7,478 bases of DNA from Clostridiales bacterium (GCA_031254075.1 JAIRVD010000186.1:1-7478), one strand, 5' to 3'. Positions 1 through 6,380 are shown, numbered from the stretch's first letter. A program made the numbers and translations. The notes: generated by a model from the sequence alone, not told the origin.

Positions 1-642
1 ACCGATATACTGTTTCGGGTTTGCAGACCGTTTTTGTAACCCTGTGCAATCGGAATATAATCAATATGCAAATGCGGCGTTCTTTCATCAAGGTGAAGTA
101 CAGAATTGAAAACATGGCAGCAGGGTATATTAAGAATCTCAAAATTGACAAGGACACAGGCGAGATTAACAATATCGAAGGTACTCTGCTTCTTGACATT
201 GCCAAAATCGAATAGGAAGAAATGTATGATGGTTACTACGCTATCGTTACAAGTGAGTTGGACGATGGACGACCATATGCTTGATATGTACAAGGGCTTG
301 TGGCGCATAGAGGAAACCTTCAAAATATCTAAAAGCGTATTGGGTACGCGTCCGATTTATTTGCAAACCGAGGCACACATCAACGCCCATTTTTTGACTT
401 GCTTCATATCTCTTTTGATTGCACGGGCTATCGAGATGCGATTAGACAGGAAGTTCCCCATCTCAAGAATCACCGAAACATTGAAAAAAGTCACTTGCAG
501 CAGATTAGAGCAAAATATTTGGCTTCTTAACTACCGCGACGAAATCACCGACCTTATGAATGCCACCTTTGGTACTGATTTTGTACAGAAATACTTGACA
601 CAAGAAAAAATAAAAAATATTTTTGCAACTTCCAAAGCATAG
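1..642 (+). pseudogene. Decayed IS1634/IS4-like transposase, C-terminal part
   Basis: This is the 3' portion of a DDE transposase that would cut and paste its insertion sequence; the 5' part lies outside the window. Two reading frames have to be joined. The frame beginning at position 3 gives KYRIENMAAGYIKNLKIDKD and, past a TAG at 213-215, continues EEMYDGYYAIVTSEL. The homologous reading then moves to the frame containing 265-642, starting near MDDHMLDMYKGLWRIEETFK. So there is one in-frame stop and one frameshift between about 258 and 268. The YKGLWRIEETFKISKS segment fits the Y...E(6)K signature of IS4-superfamily transposases, with the third catalytic acid at codon 310-312. The following stretch, RPIYLQTEAHINAHFLTCFISLLIARAIE, read at about 346-432, is typical of the IS1634 group. 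Family assignment is from memory of motifs. The upstream part, before about position 80, is poorly matched and may hold another lesion. Confidence 0.78.
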
Positions 643-672
643 CTTCTAACACAACACTTCCCGGCAAAACAC

Positions 673-718
673 AAAAGCCCCATAACCTTTGATTCTTCTA
701 AGGTTCGAGGCTGTTTTT
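673..718 (+). terminator. Probable Rho-independent terminator after the transposase
   Basis: Two stacked stems can form. AGCC (676-679) pairs with GGCT (709-712), and AACCTT (684-689) pairs with AAGGTT (700-705), with a 10-nt loop. The structure is followed by G and then five T residues (713-718). It lies about 30 bases after the transposase stop. The internal loop and modest GC content make it weaker than the hairpin at 778-825. Confidence 0.5.
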
Positions 719-777
719 CCTTTTGTTTGCTTCCGAAGTCAAGGTCAAGACTTTTTAGTTCAAAATAAATACAATTT

Positions 778-825
778 AAAATCAAAAGCCGCGAAAGTGA
801 AAAATCATTCGCGGCTTTTGATTTT
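778..825. terminator. Perfect 18-bp inverted repeat, likely bidirectional terminator
   Basis: The left arm at 778-795 and the right arm at 808-825 are perfect reverse complements over 18 bp, with a 12-nt loop (796-807). The inner half is GC-rich (GCCGCGAA/TTCGCGGC). The outer half forms an A-rich tract on the left and a T-rich tract (TTTTGATTTT) on the right. That is the layout of a Rho-independent terminator that can work in both directions. It would insulate the downstream MATE operon from transcription coming out of the insertion sequence. A role as a recombination or protein-binding palindrome cannot be excluded. Confidence 0.65.
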
Positions 826-1063
826 GAAAAATATTTCCGCCTTATTAAAGAGAGAAACAATGCACTTTCCGTGGTGAAATGTTAAAATCCTCATAAACCC
901 TGATTTTATCAGGCTTACAAGGAATCCGTTGATGAAATGACCACTCTGTTATCACTCGCTGTTGGTTTGAAATTCGGACGAAGCGATGGTTTTCGGAGGT
1001 TGCCAATGATTAATGTAATATTGTAATCAAAAAAGGGGCTGTAACGAGATAAAGTTTCAGTCC

Positions 1064-1153
1064 ATTTTCACACGAAAGAACAGGAAAAAAAGAAAATTCA
1101 AAAGATTTTCCCGTGTTTTTCGTGTAGTAATCTGTGTTAATACGTGTGAAAAT
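1064..1153. repeat. 90-bp segment bounded by 11-bp inverted repeats
   Basis: ATTTTCACACG at 1064-1074 and CGTGTGAAAAT at 1143-1153 are perfect reverse complements. Inside are further pairs: ACACGAAA (1070-1077) with TTTCGTGT (1118-1125), and GAAAAT (1092-1097) with ATTTTC (1105-1110). The segment contains no gene. Its CGTGTTTTTCGTGT wording resembles short ACACGAAA-type repeats, and a related stretch recurs on the opposite strand at about 4987-5014. It could be a small dispersed repeat or a MITE-like element. I see no clear target-site duplication. Confidence 0.45.
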
Positions 1154-1188
1154 TAAAATTAGACCGACGTGTTCTTACATTATTCTTT

Positions 1189-1219
1189 TATCGGCGTAAA
1201 GCCGATACTATGCTATAAT
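1189..1219 (+). promoter_or_regulatory. MATE promoter with overlapping inverted-repeat operator candidate
   Basis: An extended -10 element, TGc-TATAAT, sits at 1211-1219, about 25 bases before the TTG start of the transporter gene. No good -35 hexamer is present at the expected spacing. Instead a perfect 7-bp inverted repeat, TATCGGC (1189-1195) and GCCGATA (1201-1207) around GTAAA, covers that place. A regulator bound there would directly affect polymerase access, which is common for efflux genes. A hairpin in a longer upstream transcript is the alternative. Confidence 0.5.
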
Positions 1220-1243
1220 TATCTTTCAAAGGAGTTGAAAAAC

Positions 1244-2572
1244 TTGAATACATATAAAGTTCCGTCGTTGTTTCGATTGGGCTGGCCGTTGTTTGTGGAG
1301 ATGGCATTGCTTGTTTTTATGGGCAACGTTGATGTTTTTATGATAAGCCGATTTTCGGAAGACGCGATGGGTGCGGTGGGCGTTTCGAATCAGTTGATAC
1401 AGTTTTCGATAATCATGTTTGGATTTGTTTCCGCAGGTGCAACGGTAATTATTTCGCAGTACATAGGTGCGGAAAAACATACCGACGCGAAAAATGTTGC
1501 GGGCATAGCGATAATTTGTAGTTTTATTTTCGGACTTGTGATAAGTTTGGTTTATACATTTGCAGGACCGTATCTTTTGCTTATCATGGATTTGGAAGAA
1601 CATATGATGAACGACGCGCTGAGATTTTTGCGAATCGTCGGCGGATTTATATTTTTGCAAGCGGTGCTTACGTGCATTAACGCCGTTTTGCGAAGCTACG
1701 GAAATACGCGTGATACGCTTGTTGTCACCATTGTAATGAATATAATCAGCATCTCGGGTAATGTTTTATTCCTTTTCGGATTCTTTGGGTTGCCGGTGCT
1801 TGGTGTGTTCGGTGTTGCTGCGAGTACGTCGTTCAGCCGAATGATTGCGATTTTCCTTGCGATGTTCTTCCTGTTCAGAACAATCGGAAATCCGTTTAAG
1901 TATTTAAAAATAAATCAGTTTTGGGGATACGCGAAAAAAATTCTAAAAATCGGGATTCCGAGCGCGGGCGAAAATATGTCGTACAGCGGATACCAAATTT
2001 TTCTTACCGCAATCGTCACAACGATGGGACCTGTTGCGCTTAGTGCGCGAATTTATTCTCGTGCGATAAATATGTTTATGGTTTTGGTCGTAAGCACAAT
2101 CGGGCAGGCGGGACAAATAATTCTCGGTCAGCTAATGGGACAAAAAGAATTCGATGAAATGTATCGGCGTGCGTTCCGCCATTTAAAAATAAGTCTTATC
2201 GCGTCGGTTGCGTGCGCGTTTATGTTTTTTATTTTCTCGCCGTGGCTGATGCGAATTTTTACCGACAACGAAGAAATTATTTCGCTCTCGAGAATTATCT
2301 TCGGTGTTTTCATTTTTCAAGAATTCGGGCGGTCGTTTAATGTAATTTTAATCACATCGCTGCGCGCTGCGGGCGATGTTCAGTTTCCCGTATACGTCGG
2401 CGTCGGTGTAATGTGGGGCGTCGGTGCGCTGATGGGGTTTGTTCTCGGCGTTGTCTTCGACATGGGGCTTGTCGGCGTAATTATCGGAACCTCTTTGGAC
2501 GAATGTGTTCGCGGAATAATAATGCTGTTCCGTTGGAAGAGTCGAAAATGGCAGACGAAAGGATTGACTTGA
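1244..2572 (+). CDS. MATE-family multidrug/Na+ (or H+) antiporter
   Basis: This is a predicted inner-membrane exporter of the MATE (MatE, NorM/DinF-like) family, which moves cationic drugs, dyes or metabolites outward in exchange for Na+ or H+. The protein of 442 residues has the usual family length and about twelve hydrophobic segments. They fall in two related halves, roughly residues 10-215 and 230-432. The N-terminal GWPLFVEMALLVFMGNVDVFMISRF and the later VLRSYGNTR and TSLRAAGD segments are typical of the family. I chose the TTG at 1244 because AAAGGAG (1228-1234) precedes it by 9 bases. The longer frame opening at 1169 would put the promoter inside the gene and adds a non-conserved leader. 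The stop at 2570-2572 is one base before the ddh start, so the two are probably cotranscribed. The substrate cannot be predicted. Confidence 0.92.
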   Translation: MNTYKVPSLFRLGWPLFVEMALLVFMGNVDVFMISRFSEDAMGAVGVSNQLIQFSIIMFGFVSAGATVIISQYIGAEKHTDAKNVAGIAIICSFIFGLVISLVYTFAGPYLLLIMDLEEHMMNDALRFLRIVGGFIFLQAVLTCINAVLRSYGNTRDTLVVTIVMNIISISGNVLFLFGFFGLPVLGVFGVAASTSFSRMIAIFLAMFFLFRTIGNPFKYLKINQFWGYAKKILKIGIPSAGENMSYSGYQIFLTAIVTTMGPVALSARIYSRAINMFMVLVVSTIGQAGQIILGQLMGQKEFDEMYRRAFRHLKISLIASVACAFMFFIFSPWLMRIFTDNEEIISLSRIIFGVFIFQEFGRSFNVILITSLRAAGDVQFPVYVGVGVMWGVGALMGFVLGVVFDMGLVGVIIGTSLDECVRGIIMLFRWKSRKWQTKGLT

Positions 2573-2573
2573 A

Positions 2574-3554
2574 ATGAAAATCAAAATCGGTATTTGCGGT
2601 TACGGAAATTTGGGGAAGGGCGTGGAATCGGAAATTTCTAAAAATTCCGATATGGAATTGATTGCCGTTTTCACAAGACGAAATCCTGTTGAATCGTTGA
2701 AAATCAGTTCGAATGTTCCTGTTGTGCATGTAAATTCCATTGCGGAATGGAAAAACAAAATCGACGTAATGATTTTATGCGGCGGTTCCGCAAACGATTT
2801 GCCCGAGCAGGGTCCCGAAATCGCAAAACACTTTAACACAATCGACAGTTTCGATAATCACAAAAAAATTTTGCAGTATTTCAAAGCCGTTGATAACGCC
2901 GCGAAATTAGGAAACAATATTTCGATTGTTTCAATCGGCTGGGACCCGGGATTGTTTTCCCTGATGCGAATGTATATGGGCGCGGTAATTCCGACGGGAA
3001 AGACTTACACGTTCTGGGGAAAGGGCGTAAGCCAAGGACATTCGCAGGCAATCCGCAGAATTATCGGCGTAGTTGATGCCGTTCAATACACTATTCCCAT
3101 TGATTCCGCAATGGAAAAAGTACGCAACGGAGAAAATCCGAATTTATCCGTACGCGAAAAACACACGCGTCTGTGTTATGTAGTCGCCGCCGAAAAAGCA
3201 GACCGGTCGCGCATTGAAAACGAAATTAAGGAAATGCCGAATTATTTTGACGAATACGATACCACAGTTATATTTATTTCCGCCGAAGAATTGAAAGCAA
3301 ACCACAGTAGCCTTCCGCACGGCGGAAACGTTATTCACATTGGCGCAACCGGCTCGGGAAACAAACAGGTAATCGAGTTTTCGCTAAAACTGAATTCAAA
3401 TCCCGAGTTCACCTCAAGCGTTCTGCTTTCCTTCGCACGCGCCGCGTTCAGGCTTTCACAAAACGGCGATTGCGGCGCGAAAACCATTCTTGATATTCCG
3501 CCTGCGTTATTGTCGCCGCATTCAATTGAGAATTTGATGGAAAAATTACTGTAA
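2574..3554 (+). CDS. ddh: meso-Diaminopimelate D-dehydrogenase
   Basis: This cytoplasmic NADPH-dependent enzyme (EC 1.4.1.16) converts tetrahydrodipicolinate and ammonia directly to meso-2,6-diaminopimelate. It bypasses the succinylase, acetylase and aminotransferase branches of lysine synthesis. The product feeds both lysine and peptidoglycan cross-links. The 326-residue length matches the family. A Rossmann GYGNLG motif is at residues 9-14. Family blocks follow in order: CGGSANDLPEQGP (69-81), DSFDNH (91-96), SIGWDPGLFSL (120-130), FWGKGVSQGHSQAIRR (147-162), MPNYF (221-225), LPHGG (247-251) and a C-terminal LLSP. AAAGGA at 2558-2563 lies 10 bases upstream of the ATG. It follows the MATE gene by one base, and its stop overlaps the ribosome binding site of the next gene. 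One small departure is SLMR at 129-132, where the Corynebacterium enzyme, as I recall it, has Asn in place of Met. Confidence 0.95.
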   Translation: MKIKIGICGYGNLGKGVESEISKNSDMELIAVFTRRNPVESLKISSNVPVVHVNSIAEWKNKIDVMILCGGSANDLPEQGPEIAKHFNTIDSFDNHKKILQYFKAVDNAAKLGNNISIVSIGWDPGLFSLMRMYMGAVIPTGKTYTFWGKGVSQGHSQAIRRIIGVVDAVQYTIPIDSAMEKVRNGENPNLSVREKHTRLCYVVAAEKADRSRIENEIKEMPNYFDEYDTTVIFISAEELKANHSSLPHGGNVIHIGATGSGNKQVIEFSLKLNSNPEFTSSVLLSFARAAFRLSQNGDCGAKTILDIPPALLSPHSIENLMEKLL

Positions 3555-3567
3555 AGGAGCGAAAACA

Positions 3568-4986
3568 ATGGAGATAAACGAAAGGGCAAAGGCTTACGAA
3601 CCGATTTTCGGCGAATACGAAGTTGAAAAATTAATCGGCGAAGGAAATTTTTCTTCCGTTTTTAAAGTTCGCAAAAAAGGAAAACAAAAAGCCGCGCTGA
3701 AAATAATTCCGCTGAAAAAAGATGATGTCGCCGATTTGGAAAAATTCAAAAACGAAATCGAAATTTTACGGAAAATCCCAAAACACGAAAATATCGCGGA
3801 AGTAAGGGATTTCGCAATAAAAGTTCCGCCCGATAAAACGGGTATGGATTTGATTGTGCTGATGGATTTATTTGCCGAAACACTTCAAAATCGTTTCGAA
3901 AACGAAAAATACGAATTCACAGAAGATGAAATCATAAATGTAGGAATAAGTATTTGCAGCGCACTGGAAGTTTTTCATAAAATGGGAATTGAATACAGAG
4001 GAATAAAACCCGAAAATATTTTAATCTCATCGGATAATAAATTTAGACTTGCAGATTTAAGCGTTGTAAAACGTCAGTATGCCGAAGCCGCTTCAAGCCC
4101 CGATAAACGAAACGATATTTTTTCGTTGGGGCTGCTTTTACGTGAAATAAAAAATAAATGCGATTCCGTAATAAAAAAAGAGGAATTATTTAAAATTATC
4201 CAAAAAGCAACGGAAAAAGATATTTCACAACGCTACCAATCCGCAATGGAAATGAAAAAAGCATTGCAAAATATTACAAAAACGGAAACTGCAAAAAATT
4301 TAGGAAATATGGTTCGTGAAGTACACGAAAATCGTAAAACAGATGAGCGGCTTCTAAGCGAAGCAGATGAAATTAGCAAATCGGAATGCCGCGAAGCCTT
4401 GATACGCGAAAATACCGAAAAACAAAAAAACGGTTTTACTTCAATTAATAATGAAGAAAACCGCCAGCCGAAATCATCAAACCGGCTGAGCCTAATTAGT
4501 ATCGGTGCAAATATTGTATTGCTTCTTGTAATTGCGGTTTTAACGTTGCAATTGGTTTCCGTAACCGACGCAAGAAAAAAAGAGCAAGAACGGTATGATG
4601 AATTAAATGCTTATTCTTACACAGAAATCGGTCGCTTGGGAAATATGCTTGCAAACTCGATAGTCCAAATTAACGAATTGCAATCGGAAATTCAACAAAT
4701 GTACGAATATATAGGTCACGATTGGCGAAACCCGCCCGACGGCGCAGATTCACACCCCGGCGATACGCCAACCGAATCAGACGGAGTATCTTCGCAGCCC
4801 CCGACGGAAACTACGACGCTTCCAACCACACATACCGTGGTTGCTTTCGAAACCTTAGCATCAATCGCCATTGGATATTACGGTAACAGTAGCCAAGCAA
4901 CGCTGGAGCATATAAGAACAACAAATAATCTCACCGGCTACGCCATTCAAATTGACCAAATTCTTATTCTTACACCTATGCCATAA
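3568..4986 (+). CDS. Membrane pseudokinase (Ser/Thr kinase-like) with C-terminal LysM domain
   Basis: The 472-residue protein has a PknB-like kinase fold (about residues 15-236), a charged helical stretch (about 239-305), one membrane span (about 308-331), a possible coiled coil (333-380), a Pro/Thr/Ser-rich linker (385-421) and a LysM domain (about 422-469, HTVVAFETLASIAIGYYGN...). The predicted topology is kinase inside and LysM outside, where LysM domains bind peptidoglycan GlcNAc. The Gly loop GEGNFSSV (24-31), ATP lysine K45, helix-C E63, N150 and the metal-binding D163 (DLS for DFG) are present. The catalytic HRD motif reads Y143-R144-G145, so the proton-acceptor Asp is missing. Only about 20 residues separate D163 from DIFSLG (183-188), with no APE motif, so the activation segment is largely gone. 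Phosphotransfer is therefore unlikely; ATP binding or scaffolding is possible. The start has AAAGGAG (3553-3559) overlapping the ddh stop, indicating cotranscription. Its function in wall sensing is inference. Confidence 0.88.
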   Translation: MEINERAKAYEPIFGEYEVEKLIGEGNFSSVFKVRKKGKQKAALKIIPLKKDDVADLEKFKNEIEILRKIPKHENIAEVRDFAIKVPPDKTGMDLIVLMDLFAETLQNRFENEKYEFTEDEIINVGISICSALEVFHKMGIEYRGIKPENILISSDNKFRLADLSVVKRQYAEAASSPDKRNDIFSLGLLLREIKNKCDSVIKKEELFKIIQKATEKDISQRYQSAMEMKKALQNITKTETAKNLGNMVREVHENRKTDERLLSEADEISKSECREALIRENTEKQKNGFTSINNEENRQPKSSNRLSLISIGANIVLLLVIAVLTLQLVSVTDARKKEQERYDELNAYSYTEIGRLGNMLANSIVQINELQSEIQQMYEYIGHDWRNPPDGADSHPGDTPTESDGVSSQPPTETTTLPTTHTVVAFETLASIAIGYYGNSSQATLEHIRTTNNLTGYAIQIDQILILTPMP

Positions 4987-5014
4987 CTACGAAACACGCG
5001 AAAACACACGAAAA
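4987..5014. repeat. Short ACACGAAA-type repeat between kinase-like gene and GNAT gene
   Basis: The spacer directly after the stop codon contains ACGAAACACGCGAAAACACA followed by CGAAAAG, that is, a roughly 10-11-base unit (C)ACGAAA/CGCGAAAA repeated three times. The reverse complement resembles the CGTGTTTTTCGTGTAG wording at 1112-1127 in the other intergenic gap. These look like two copies of a short dispersed sequence that settles in gene gaps. With only two degenerate copies in the window the assignment is tentative. Confidence 0.4.
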
Positions 5015-5038
5015 GAGCAAAGAAAGGAATTGACTGTT

Positions 5039-5896
5039 ATGCGTTTCAAACAATACAACGATGTTAAAGAATTTTACAAAGACACATTCGATACATTAAT
5101 GTTGCACGAAGCGCAAAATTTAATTCCGTTGGGGAATATAATTATCGGAAACGAGGGAAAGGATAAAACCGATTGGCGCGACCCCGCGAATTGGTTTATG
5201 GCGACCGTTTCCGATGAAACGAGGATAAAACTCACCGCAATAATGACTCCGCCGAAATATTTAACGCTCTACGCAACGAATAACATAATCGACGAAAACG
5301 CATTTGAATGCTTAATAAACGAAATTGCTTTTTCACTCCCCGGCGTAATGACGGAAAAATTAATGGCGGAAAATTTTGCGAAAAAATATTCAGCAATGAA
5401 GAATGTAAATTTTTCGACAGGTAAAAACATGCGCGTGCATGAGTTGCATCATGTAAATGATGTTCCGTCTGTCGGAAGCTTGCGCCCCATGCATGAAAAC
5501 GACATGTCATTTCTGCCATATTGGGTTGAGGGTTTTCACAAAGAATGCTTTGATGCTTCTCCGACGGTTCAAGAAATCGCGGAGTACAACGCTAATCATA
5601 TTTCCGACGGAAACACTTTCATTTTGGAAGACAACGGAACACCTGTTTCAACAGCAAAAATTAGCAGAGCAATGCAAAACATTTGCGGAATCGCGCAAGT
5701 CTACACCCCGCCGTATTTTCGAGGCAAAGGATACGCAACGTCTTGCGTAGCGGGCGTCAGCCGAATTGTCTTGCAACGCGGATATTCGAAATGCGTTCTC
5801 TACACCGACCTTGCAAACCCAACTTCAAACAGTATTTATAAAAAAATCGGGTATGAACCTGTTTGCGATTCGTCGGAGATAAGGTTTGGAGATTAA
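5039..5896 (+). CDS. GNAT-family N-acetyltransferase, two-domain
   Basis: This predicted cytoplasmic acyl-CoA-dependent acetyltransferase of 285 residues carries the catalytic GNAT fold in its C-terminal half. The acetyl-CoA binding motif is VYTPPYFRGKGYA (221-233), with the R/QxxGxG/A signature at RGKGYA. It is followed by LYTDLANPTSNSIYKKIGYEPV (254-275), the usual late GNAT block with the Asn and Tyr positions. Residues 1-140 form a separate N-terminal domain of the kind seen in longer Firmicutes GNAT proteins; it may be a degenerate second GNAT fold. I chose ATG 5039 because AAAGGA (5023-5028) is 10 bases upstream. An in-frame opening at 4952 would overlap the preceding gene and has no support. 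It probably belongs to the same transcript as the upstream genes, though the gap is 52 bases. The substrate is unknown; small molecule, amine or antibiotic are all possible. Confidence 0.88.
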   Translation: MRFKQYNDVKEFYKDTFDTLMLHEAQNLIPLGNIIIGNEGKDKTDWRDPANWFMATVSDETRIKLTAIMTPPKYLTLYATNNIIDENAFECLINEIAFSLPGVMTEKLMAENFAKKYSAMKNVNFSTGKNMRVHELHHVNDVPSVGSLRPMHENDMSFLPYWVEGFHKECFDASPTVQEIAEYNANHISDGNTFILEDNGTPVSTAKISRAMQNICGIAQVYTPPYFRGKGYATSCVAGVSRIVLQRGYSKCVLYTDLANPTSNSIYKKIGYEPVCDSSEIRFGD

Positions 5897-6366
5897 ATCA
5901 ATCTGTAAAGCTCTGCGTTTTCTTCGTTTATAAAAATTCGGAAAGAATCGTCAATTCCCGTTCGCACGATACGCGTAACGGGAATATTTGCTTCGAGAGT
6001 TTCCCCGAATTCGTAAACAACATCGTTTTTTACGTAATGAATAATTCCCGCCGGAACGTCGTTTTCCGAAGAAATAATAATTTTATGATTTTTGAATTGT
6101 TTTCCGGTATGTTCGGAAATTTTCAAATAAATTTTCACCTCGCATATGAAAGTTATTTTATTCTCCGTTTCTTCGTGCGGATGTAATGTAATATGATATG
6201 TAGAAACTCCGATTTTTTTCGGCAGAATGCATCCGCCGAGTTTTTTGTATTCTTGCAGAGTGAAAAGTTTTTCGTTTACATAAACAATTTCAATGTCCTG
6301 CGGCCAGTTCCATGTTAAGCGAATGTTTTCGTTTTCGTCGTGAAGTTTTAAATTTTTGATTTGCAT
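5893..6366 (-). CDS. Uncharacterised 157-residue protein, possible beta-sandwich fold
   Basis: I do not recognise this gene firmly. It reads on the minus strand from ATG at 6366 with a very strong ribosome binding site, GGGAGGTG, about five bases upstream, so translation is credible. The protein has no signal peptide or membrane segment. It alternates short polar and hydrophobic stretches as beta-rich proteins do: IRLTWNWPQDIEIVYV (15-30) resembles the opening strands of fibronectin type III-like domains, and KITFICEVKIYLKI (70-83) looks like paired strands. Other notable blocks are LFTLQEYKKLGG (34-45) and VTRIVRTG (130-137). I have a weak memory of similar orphan proteins in Clostridia. It is divergent from ruvA across 72 bases and its TAA stop overlaps the GNAT stop by 4 bases. 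Confidence 0.75.
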   Translation of the reverse strand: MQIKNLKLHDENENIRLTWNWPQDIEIVYVNEKLFTLQEYKKLGGCILPKKIGVSTYHITLHPHEETENKITFICEVKIYLKISEHTGKQFKNHKIIISSENDVPAGIIHYVKNDVVYEFGETLEANIPVTRIVRTGIDDSFRIFINEENAELYRLI

Positions 6367-6380
6367 GACGCACCTCCCTT

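Larger units (their letters stand above)
643..1243. other. 600-bp intergenic region without a convincing gene
   Basis: Between the dead transposase and the MATE gene no open reading frame shows recognisable protein character or a good ribosome binding site. The stretch is rich in inverted repeats, listed separately: a terminator-like hairpin at 673-718, a perfect palindromic hairpin at 778-825, a small 6-bp stem CCTGAT-TTT-ATCAGG at 899-913, a 90-bp segment with 11-bp inverted ends at 1064-1153, and the MATE promoter region. A 29-codon ORF opening at ATG 936-938 lacks a clear Shine-Dalgarno sequence and I do not call it. The region probably contains the right end of the old insertion sequence, but I could not fix its terminal repeat. 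Confidence 0.6.

Noticed and set aside
531..860. Minus-strand open frame of 109 codons
   Set aside because: It overlaps the transposase remnant and runs through both hairpins; no ribosome binding site or protein-like character is seen.
899..913. Small hairpin CCTGAT-TTT-ATCAGG considered as a terminator or an attachment site
   Set aside because: Only 6 bp of stem, with no T-run after it and no adjacent integrase or tRNA gene.
936..1025. 29-codon ORF in the intergenic region
   Set aside because: It has no Shine-Dalgarno sequence and no recognisable sequence character; it is within chance expectation.
643..1168. CRISPR array or tRNA gene in the gene-free stretch
   Set aside because: No regularly spaced direct repeats and no cloverleaf-like segments with T-loop GTTCRA and matching acceptor stem were found.
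1169..1243. Upstream extension of the MATE reading frame beginning at 1169
   Set aside because: It has no ribosome binding site, would bury the promoter and dyad within the coding region, and gives a leader unlike MATE proteins. The TTG at 1244 has AAAGGAG at correct spacing.
4952..5038. Upstream extension of the GNAT reading frame
   Set aside because: It overlaps the end of the LysM gene, translates the repeat-bearing spacer, and ATG 5039 has a good ribosome binding site.
5863..6186. Plus-strand open frame of 107 codons inside the minus-strand orphan gene
   Set aside because: It is a complementary-strand shadow of the gene at 5893-6366, which has a strong ribosome binding site, and it also overlaps the GNAT end.
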